DNA of 10,307 nucleotides from JAYZVT01 sp050248375 (GTDB lineage: Bacteria > Pseudomonadota > Alphaproteobacteria > Rhizobiales > Methyloligellaceae): assembly GCA_050248375.1 (NCBI GenBank), contig JBFWSL010000136.1:1-10307 (forward strand), given 5' to 3'. Each line of letters opens with the position of its first letter. Position 1 is the first letter of the stretch. The notes beneath the pieces were generated by a model. The model was not told where the DNA came from. It ran no database searches and saw nothing but the letters and a program-made list of their open reading frames with translations. Below, one piece after another: positions 5,677 through 10,307 of the stretch. A program made the position numbers and the translations under genes.

Positions 5677-8406
5677 TCACTTTTCGCCGGTCTCGCCCTC
5701 CGCAGGGCCTTCCGCGGGCTCCGCCGCCGGGCGGGGGAAGACGAAGCGCTGGTAGAAATAGCCCACCGCGATCAGGACCGCGCCGAGCCCGATGAAGGAG
5801 AGGGCGCGCAGGATACCCTCCAGGTTGTCCATGTCGGACAGGAACACCTTGGCCACGGTGAGCAGGATCACCGCGAGCGACGCGAAGCGCAGTGCGCGCA
5901 CGCCGGTCAGGATGCCGCCGGCCAGCAGCGCCGCGCCAAAGGCGAGCCAGATGGCCGAATAGGTGTACCACTCCGCGTCGCTGGTCGCCCCTCGCGCGAG
6001 ATATTCGCCCTGGTAGAGGACGCGGTTCTCCAGCGTCAGCCATGCGAAGGCCAGCAGCAGGGCCGTCGCGCCGATGGCCGCCGGATAGTAGGGATGGCGG
6101 CCGCGCGACATGTAATACAGCACGCCGCATAGCAGCGCCGGAACCAGGTAGCCGAGGAACACAAGGTTGAACACCAGTCCCGTGCCAACGGATTCGTTGG
6201 TGAAGAGCGGATTGAACAGCAGCAGGTGCCCGAGAAGGATCGCGGCGAGGCCGGCGATGCCGAGTATAGCGGCGGCCTTCTCCACCACAACGCGCCCGGT
6301 GCGGTCGTAGAGTCTCTGCAGTCCGACGGCGAGGCCGAGCAGGGCGATGGTATGGATGCTCTGCTCCCACAGGCCGAAGATGGGGCTGTAGACGTCGCCC
6401 TCGTTGAGCAGGTGCCGGATTTGCAGCCCGATGAGCACGACCGCGCACAGGATGCTGGCCGCCTCCAGGATCTGAACGACCCTGTCGTCCTTCTGGCGCC
6501 GGAACATTACCGACGCGGCGGCGAAGGCCAGGGCCGGAACGCCGTAGCCGTAGAGCAGCCAGTTGAACACCGGTGTCTCGCCGACGGCGTCGCCGGCGAT
6601 CAGCGGGTCCCAGGCGAGCCGCGCCATCACCGCCGCCGCCATGCCCGCCGCCAGATAGCGCAGGCCCGGCACCGGCCGGTTCAGCGCGACCCAGCCCAGC
6701 CCCGGACAGATCAGCGCCAGCGCGATGGTCAGCCAGCCCTTGTCCAGCGCCATGGTGCAGGCGAGCGCCAGCGCGATCACCGCCGCCGCCGCGTAACAGC
6801 CGGAGCGCCAGCCCCAGGGATGGTCCGGGCCCTGCCGGTACATGACCTCGCTGGCGAGCACATAGCCCAGCGCGATCGCCAGTCCCGCGGTGGCGAAGGG
6901 CAGGTCCTGCGTGAAGCCGGTCGCGCGCAGGTAGGCGTAGGCGAAGATGAGGATCGGCATGCCCGCCGACACGATGGTCCAGAAGGCGTGAGAACGCGCG
7001 GTCAGCGCGTTGTAGAAGCCGGCCGCGGCGAACAGCCCGCCGAAGACGCCGCCGATGGCGAGGAAGGTCCGCAGCGCGGGCGGCAACTGTTCCGGCAAGC
7101 CCATATAGGCATCGAAAGGCCCGACCGGCTCGGGCAGCAACACGGGCAGGTGCCAGGACGCGTAGATCGCGCCGAACAGGGCGGCGGCCCACACGGCGAG
7201 CGTGGAGAGGTTGCGCCAGTACCACGCGCCGCCGAGCAGCGCGAGGATGACGGCGCCCATGAGCAGCAGAGATTCGTTGCCGTAACCGTCGAGCCGGACC
7301 GCCGGCAGCAGCAGGAGGGTGATGGCGGCGATGACCGCCGTGGCCACCCAGTCGGTGCCTGCCAGCAGTTCCCGCGGCGACGTCCCGGTCCGCGCCTCGG
7401 CTTCCTCGCCGGGCACTCCATAGGCGAGAAAGCCGAAGGCGATGGCGGTGAGCGCGAGGATGTAGAAGCCGAACGGGGCGATGTCCTGCGGCGACCAGCT
7501 TCCGCCGCCCCACACCAGACCCCACAGCACCGCGCCCGCCGTGGCGCTCGCCGCCAGCCACAGCCAGCCGCGCATGCGCGCCGTCAGGAAGGCCGCGGCC
7601 GTGACGAACAGCAGGTAGAGGAACAGCGGCCATGCCGCGGGCTTCTCGCTCGCCACCAGCAGCGGCGTGGCGTAGCTGCCGATGAGGCCAAGGCCCGCGA
7701 GCCCCGGCCCGTGCAGCCATGAGATGGAAAGACTGGCCAGCGATACCGCCGCGAGCAGGACGAACGCAGCCAGCGGATTGAGGAAGCCGTAGAGCGCATA
7801 GGCCGCATAGACCGTGGCGAAGGCGCTGAGGATGGCGGCCGCGGTCAGCACGCCGGGGATGTAGGCGCTCGGGACGCCGGCGAAGCCGTCGCCGGTCTCC
7901 CGCCGGCGCAGATATTCGCCGGCCGCCGCAAGGGCTGCCGCGAACAGCGCGCCCAGCAGGATGCGCACGCCCGGTCCCAGCAGCCCGGCCTCAATGGAAT
8001 ATTTGACCAGGAACACGCCGCCCAGGGCGAGCGCCAGTCCGCCCACCCAGACCGTCCAGCGGGTGCCGAGCGTCTGCTCCATGCTGCGCCTGCGCTGACC
8101 GGCGCCGCCCATGGAGAGCGGGATGCTGGGCGCGGCCGCCTCCTGGGCGGGCCCGGGTTCATCGGCGGGCTGCGGTTCCTCGTGGGCGGGTATTGGCTCC
8201 TCGGTGGCGGCCGGTGAGGAAGGGGCCTCCGGCTCGACGGGACGGGCGGCGGGCGAGGCGCTCCCGGCCACGGCCTTCAGCCGCTCGATCTCGCGCCCAA
8301 GCTCCTCGACCCGGCTCCTGAGCCTGTTGACGCTGACGATGGAGACAACGGGAAGGATGAAGAGGACGCCGAGGACCCCCAGAAGCAGCAGGATGAGGCT
8401 TTCCAT
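5677..8406 (-). CDS. DUF2339 family giant polytopic membrane protein
   Basis: A 909-residue inner-membrane protein of the DUF2339 family, whose biochemical function is not known to me. Residues 1-26 form an N-terminal membrane segment, followed by a short basic/acidic coiled coil (about 28-46, VNRLRSRVEELGREIERLK) and a Pro/Glu/Ala-rich disordered linker (about 49-105). Then comes the family hallmark TLGTRWTVWVGGLALALGG (112-130) and VFLVKYSIEAGLLGPGVRI (131-149). The remainder is an almost unbroken series of hydrophobic segments, probably more than twenty, ending in a short Glu/Gly-rich tail. No catalytic motif is evident. The start has GGGGAG at ribosome-binding distance (minus strand, about 8412-8417). 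It lies 73 bases after the NadQ-like gene on the same strand, so co-transcription is possible, and 172 bases before nadA. Confidence 0.9.
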   Translation of the reverse strand: MESLILLLLGVLGVLFILPVVSIVSVNRLRSRVEELGREIERLKAVAGSASPAARPVEPEAPSSPAATEEPIPAHEEPQPADEPGPAQEAAAPSIPLSMGGAGQRRRSMEQTLGTRWTVWVGGLALALGGVFLVKYSIEAGLLGPGVRILLGALFAAALAAAGEYLRRRETGDGFAGVPSAYIPGVLTAAAILSAFATVYAAYALYGFLNPLAAFVLLAAVSLASLSISWLHGPGLAGLGLIGSYATPLLVASEKPAAWPLFLYLLFVTAAAFLTARMRGWLWLAASATAGAVLWGLVWGGGSWSPQDIAPFGFYILALTAIAFGFLAYGVPGEEAEARTGTSPRELLAGTDWVATAVIAAITLLLLPAVRLDGYGNESLLLMGAVILALLGGAWYWRNLSTLAVWAAALFGAIYASWHLPVLLPEPVGPFDAYMGLPEQLPPALRTFLAIGGVFGGLFAAAGFYNALTARSHAFWTIVSAGMPILIFAYAYLRATGFTQDLPFATAGLAIALGYVLASEVMYRQGPDHPWGWRSGCYAAAAVIALALACTMALDKGWLTIALALICPGLGWVALNRPVPGLRYLAAGMAAAVMARLAWDPLIAGDAVGETPVFNWLLYGYGVPALAFAAASVMFRRQKDDRVVQILEAASILCAVVLIGLQIRHLLNEGDVYSPIFGLWEQSIHTIALLGLAVGLQRLYDRTGRVVVEKAAAILGIAGLAAILLGHLLLFNPLFTNESVGTGLVFNLVFLGYLVPALLCGVLYYMSRGRHPYYPAAIGATALLLAFAWLTLENRVLYQGEYLARGATSDAEWYTYSAIWLAFGAALLAGGILTGVRALRFASLAVILLTVAKVFLSDMDNLEGILRALSFIGLGAVLIAVGYFYQRFVFPRPAAEPAEGPAEGETGEK

Positions 8407-8480
8407 CTATCGCTCCCCGGTCCGGTTCGGCTGCGCCACGGCGGCGCATATTACAGATTTTCAGGCTGGCGGGGAGAGGC

Positions 8481-9485
8481 TCAGGCTCCCCCGCTGCGCC
8501 CCGCCTTGACCCGCACGCCGGGGGCGGGGCGTTCCAGCAGCACTTCCCGGCGGAAGCGGAACAGCTTGGCCGGCCGCCCCCCGGTCAGGGTGCTGACGTC
8601 CCCTGTCGGCTCCACCAGCCCGGCGGTCTCCACCAGCCGGCGGAAATTCTGCTTGTGCAGGTGATGGCCGGAAATGGCCTCGACCGTCTTCTGCAGGTCG
8701 AAGAGCGTGAAGGCTTCCGGCAGCAGCTCGAAGATCACCGGGCGGTATTTCAGCTTGCCGCGCAGCCGGCCGATGGCCGTGGCCAGAACCCTGCGGTGGT
8801 CGTGGAGCATGGGACGGCCGAGCAGCGGCAGGCTGTCCCAGGCGCCCGCGGCCTTGCGGCCGTCGCGCCTGGCCTCCGCCACCAGGCCCGCCTCGTAGAG
8901 CAGTTCGTAGCGGTCGAGAACCTTTTCCTCGTCCCAGCTTCCGCCGTTCATGCCGAAGCAGATGCGCAGCCGTTCCGTGCGGGTGAGCGGGCGCTCGCGG
9001 TCGCCGGGACGCATGGGCTCGCGCGCCCAGCGCTTCAGACGGGGCTCGATCTCGCGCGCCAGCATGGCCGGCTTGCCGTTGCGCCAGTCCTCCCAGGGGA
9101 AATGGATGTACCACGGGCTCCAGTGCACTCCCGGCGCGCGCAGCTCCGCGCCGTAGGGCGCCAGCGCCAGATAGCCCACCGACACCACATGAGGCCCCGT
9201 GTCCTGCATCTCCACATGGCGGCCCCGGTCGCCGAAGGTGTAGAGCTGCTCCACATAGCCCAGTTCGAGCTCGGCCTGCTCGCGCACCCAGCGCCTCAGT
9301 CCGATCTCGAAGGTGCGATGTTCCCTGGGCGAGAACGGGCCGAAGGGCAGGCCGATGCTGTCCTCGCCCGCCTGGCCCCGCACCACCAGGATCTGCGGTT
9401 CCTCCTCCAGCACCCCGACGATGGCCGCGTTGAGCCCGATGCCGATGGCGGCGCTGCCGGGGCCGTCTTTCAGGCGCGCTGGCAT
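8481..9485 (-). CDS. nadQ: NadQ/NrtR-like Nudix-related transcriptional regulator of NAD biosynthesis
   Basis: Predicted DNA-binding regulator, 334 residues. The N-terminal part (about 10-130) is a Nudix fold that looks catalytically dead: the Nudix box region reads LRRWVREQAELELGYVEQL (63-81) and lacks the REXXEEXG signature. It is followed by LYTFGD (81-86) and VSVGYLALAP (101-110), both typical of NrtR-type regulators. A middle segment HWSPWYIHFPWEDWRNGKP (121-139) is not in classical NrtR and suits the alphaproteobacterial NadQ group. The C-terminal part (about 247-317) is a winged-helix domain with YRPVIFELLPEAFTL, KQNFRRLVE and GRPAKLFRF. NrtR proteins sense NAD-related nucleotides; the ligand here cannot be read. 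One base separates it from the phosphatase gene upstream, so they are probably one transcript. Its likely target is the palindrome ahead of nadA. Confidence 0.88.
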   Translation of the reverse strand: MPARLKDGPGSAAIGIGLNAAIVGVLEEEPQILVVRGQAGEDSIGLPFGPFSPREHRTFEIGLRRWVREQAELELGYVEQLYTFGDRGRHVEMQDTGPHVVSVGYLALAPYGAELRAPGVHWSPWYIHFPWEDWRNGKPAMLAREIEPRLKRWAREPMRPGDRERPLTRTERLRICFGMNGGSWDEEKVLDRYELLYEAGLVAEARRDGRKAAGAWDSLPLLGRPMLHDHRRVLATAIGRLRGKLKYRPVIFELLPEAFTLFDLQKTVEAISGHHLHKQNFRRLVETAGLVEPTGDVSTLTGGRPAKLFRFRREVLLERPAPGVRVKAGRSGGA

Positions 9486-9486
9486 G

Positions 9487-10014
9487 TCAGTCCGTGAAGC
9501 GCGAGGGCAGGGAGAACACGCGCGCCTCCATCACCGGCGCACCCGGGCCGATGGCCATGACCGCGTCCGTCATGCGGCCGCCCCGGCCCAGCGCCGCGTC
9601 GGCCAGCTTCACGATGCGCGCGTTGGGCGTGGCCGTGGGTGAGGCGGCCCGGATCGCCTGCGCGATGCGGTGCTCCTCGGCTTGCGGGTTGAGCGCGCAC
9701 AGCGTCACGAAGGCGGCCGCGGTGGAGCGCGAGATGCCCGCCCAGCAATGGATCAGCATGGGCGTCTTGCGGTCCCAGCCCGTGGCGAACTCGATCAGCT
9801 CCGCCACGTGGCTTTCGCCCGGCGGCACCATGCCGGGCAACGCCTCGGTGATGTCGTTCATGGCCAGGCGCAGGTGACGGCCCGCCGCGATGCCCGCAGG
9901 CGTGTCGATCATCGAGTCCGAGTTGATCAGCGTGACCAGATGGCCGATGCGTGAAGCCTCCACGGTGGAGACCACGGCGCTGAGCGGGCCGACATAGATA
10001 TGGTTCGGTATCAT
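9487..10014 (-). CDS. Protein tyrosine phosphatase-like protein (CX5R family)
   Basis: A 175-residue cytosolic protein with the cysteine-phosphatase P-loop HCWAGISRS (89-97): nucleophile Cys90 and phosphate-binding Arg96. Asp54 in AMNDI is a candidate general acid. The order IYVGPL, HLVTLINSD, HLRLAMNDI, P-loop, is that of small tyrosine/dual-specificity phosphatases, and this variant is common in alphaproteobacteria. The substrate is unknown; it could be a phosphoprotein, but related CX5R enzymes also act on phosphorylated small molecules. The ATG at 10014 is the first start that leaves the conserved N-terminus whole; no good Shine-Dalgarno precedes it. Its stop is one base from the nadQ start, and it follows the HD hydrolase by 51 bases on the same strand. 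Confidence 0.87.
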   Translation of the reverse strand: MIPNHIYVGPLSAVVSTVEASRIGHLVTLINSDSMIDTPAGIAAGRHLRLAMNDITEALPGMVPPGESHVAELIEFATGWDRKTPMLIHCWAGISRSTAAAFVTLCALNPQAEEHRIAQAIRAASPTATPNARIVKLADAALGRGGRMTDAVMAIGPGAPVMEARVFSLPSRFTD

Positions 10015-10020
10015 GCGCCC

Positions 10021-10026
10021 AATATA
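10021..10026 (-). promoter_or_regulatory. Possible -10 element for a leaderless phosphatase-nadQ transcript
   Basis: Minus-strand TATATT lies six bases before the phosphatase ATG in an otherwise GC-rich gap, and no Shine-Dalgarno is seen. Transcription would then start at or next to the A of ATG. I see no convincing -35. The same bases contain TATAAT on the plus strand (10023-10028), so direction is uncertain. Confidence 0.25.
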
Positions 10027-10065
10027 ATCGGAGTCGCGCGGCGCCGGTATGACCGCCGGCCCGTC

Positions 10066-10307
10066 TCAACGGCGCATCAGGGCGGCAAGCGCCCCCACGC
10101 TTTCAAGATAGCGTGATTGCGCCTCCGCCGTCGGCCAGGGCTTCAGGCGCATCAGCCGGTCACGCATTTTCGTCGGGATTCCGCGTGGCGCGCCGACGAA
10201 TTTGCGCCCTTCGCCGTCGGAGAACCCGGCCAGCCGGGTTGCCTCGAAATAGGCCGCGACCCGGTCGGCGCGCTTGATCAGCGCGGCCGTCTTTACCGGC
10301 AGTTCGC
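10066..10307 (-). CDS. HD-domain hydrolase, C-terminal part (5' end outside window)
   Basis: The last 79 complete codons of a gene entering from the right edge. The fragment begins ELPVKTAALIKRADRVAAYFEATRLAGFSD and ends in ALAALMRR. This pattern (IKRAD, AAYFEATRLAGF, then a Gly-Arg/Pro-rich turn and LKPWP) resembles the C-terminus of alphaproteobacterial YfbR-like HD superfamily phosphohydrolases, which dephosphorylate nucleotides. The metal-binding HD residues lie upstream and cannot be checked here, so activity and exact subfamily are open. It is the first gene visible of a likely unit with the phosphatase and nadQ, since all three are on the minus strand with gaps of 51 and 1 bases. Confidence 0.72.
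   Translation of the reverse strand, partial: ELPVKTAALIKRADRVAAYFEATRLAGFSDGEGRKFVGAPRGIPTKMRDRLMRLKPWPTAEAQSRYLESVGALAALMRR

Noticed and set aside
5612..7720. 702-residue minus-strand open frame and several plus-strand frames such as 6226-7722
   Set aside because: All lie inside the DUF2339 gene in other frames, are rich in Arg/Ala/Gly and show no domain; the DUF2339 frame is clearly the coding one.
8407..8480. GCGCC/GGCGC hairpin between the regulator and DUF2339
   Set aside because: Only five pairs with no T run after it. At this GC content such stems are expected by chance, so I do not call a terminator.
8655..9497. 280-residue plus-strand frame opposite the NadQ-like gene
   Set aside because: Antisense shadow; the regulator motifs are on the minus strand.

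Overview
This is a high-GC window with dense, short-spaced genes and no mobile elements. It reads as part of an alphaproteobacterial chromosome. The clearest clue is a Nudix-like regulator of the type usually annotated as the alphaproteobacterial NAD regulator (NadQ). The alphaproteobacterial-style HD hydrolase and tyrosine phosphatase next to it, and the ppdK to SleB-type hydrolase order, point the same way. Genus cannot be fixed from the window.

Layout, left to right. The window opens in the C-terminal third of pyruvate, phosphate dikinase (+), which ends at a strong GC hairpin (638-670). A structured, AT-richer leader (671-899) precedes a membrane-anchored SleB-type cell wall hydrolase (+). 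This gene runs tail to tail into nadC and overlaps it by 62 bp. All remaining genes are on the minus strand. Read in their own direction from the right edge they are: an HD-domain hydrolase (partial), a CX5R tyrosine phosphatase, a NadQ/NrtR-like regulator, a giant DUF2339 membrane protein, then the de novo NAD genes nadA, nadB and nadC.

The NAD genes cover aspartate to nicotinate mononucleotide: NadB oxidises L-aspartate to iminoaspartate, NadA condenses it with dihydroxyacetone phosphate to quinolinate, and NadC converts quinolinate to NaMN. nadB and nadC are joined by an ATGA stop/start overlap. Directly upstream of the nadA ribosome binding site lies a near-perfect 31-bp palindrome (5523-5553; 15-bp arms, one mismatch, 1-nt centre). 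The NadQ-like protein encoded about 3 kb away is the obvious candidate to bind it, so the window probably holds both the repressor and its operator, separated by the DUF2339 gene.

No exotic new system is evident. The points worth following are the operator/regulator pair, the phosphatase-regulator coupling, the DUF2339 gene lying between regulator and target, the convergent sleB/nadC overlap, and the hairpin-rich leader of the hydrolase gene.
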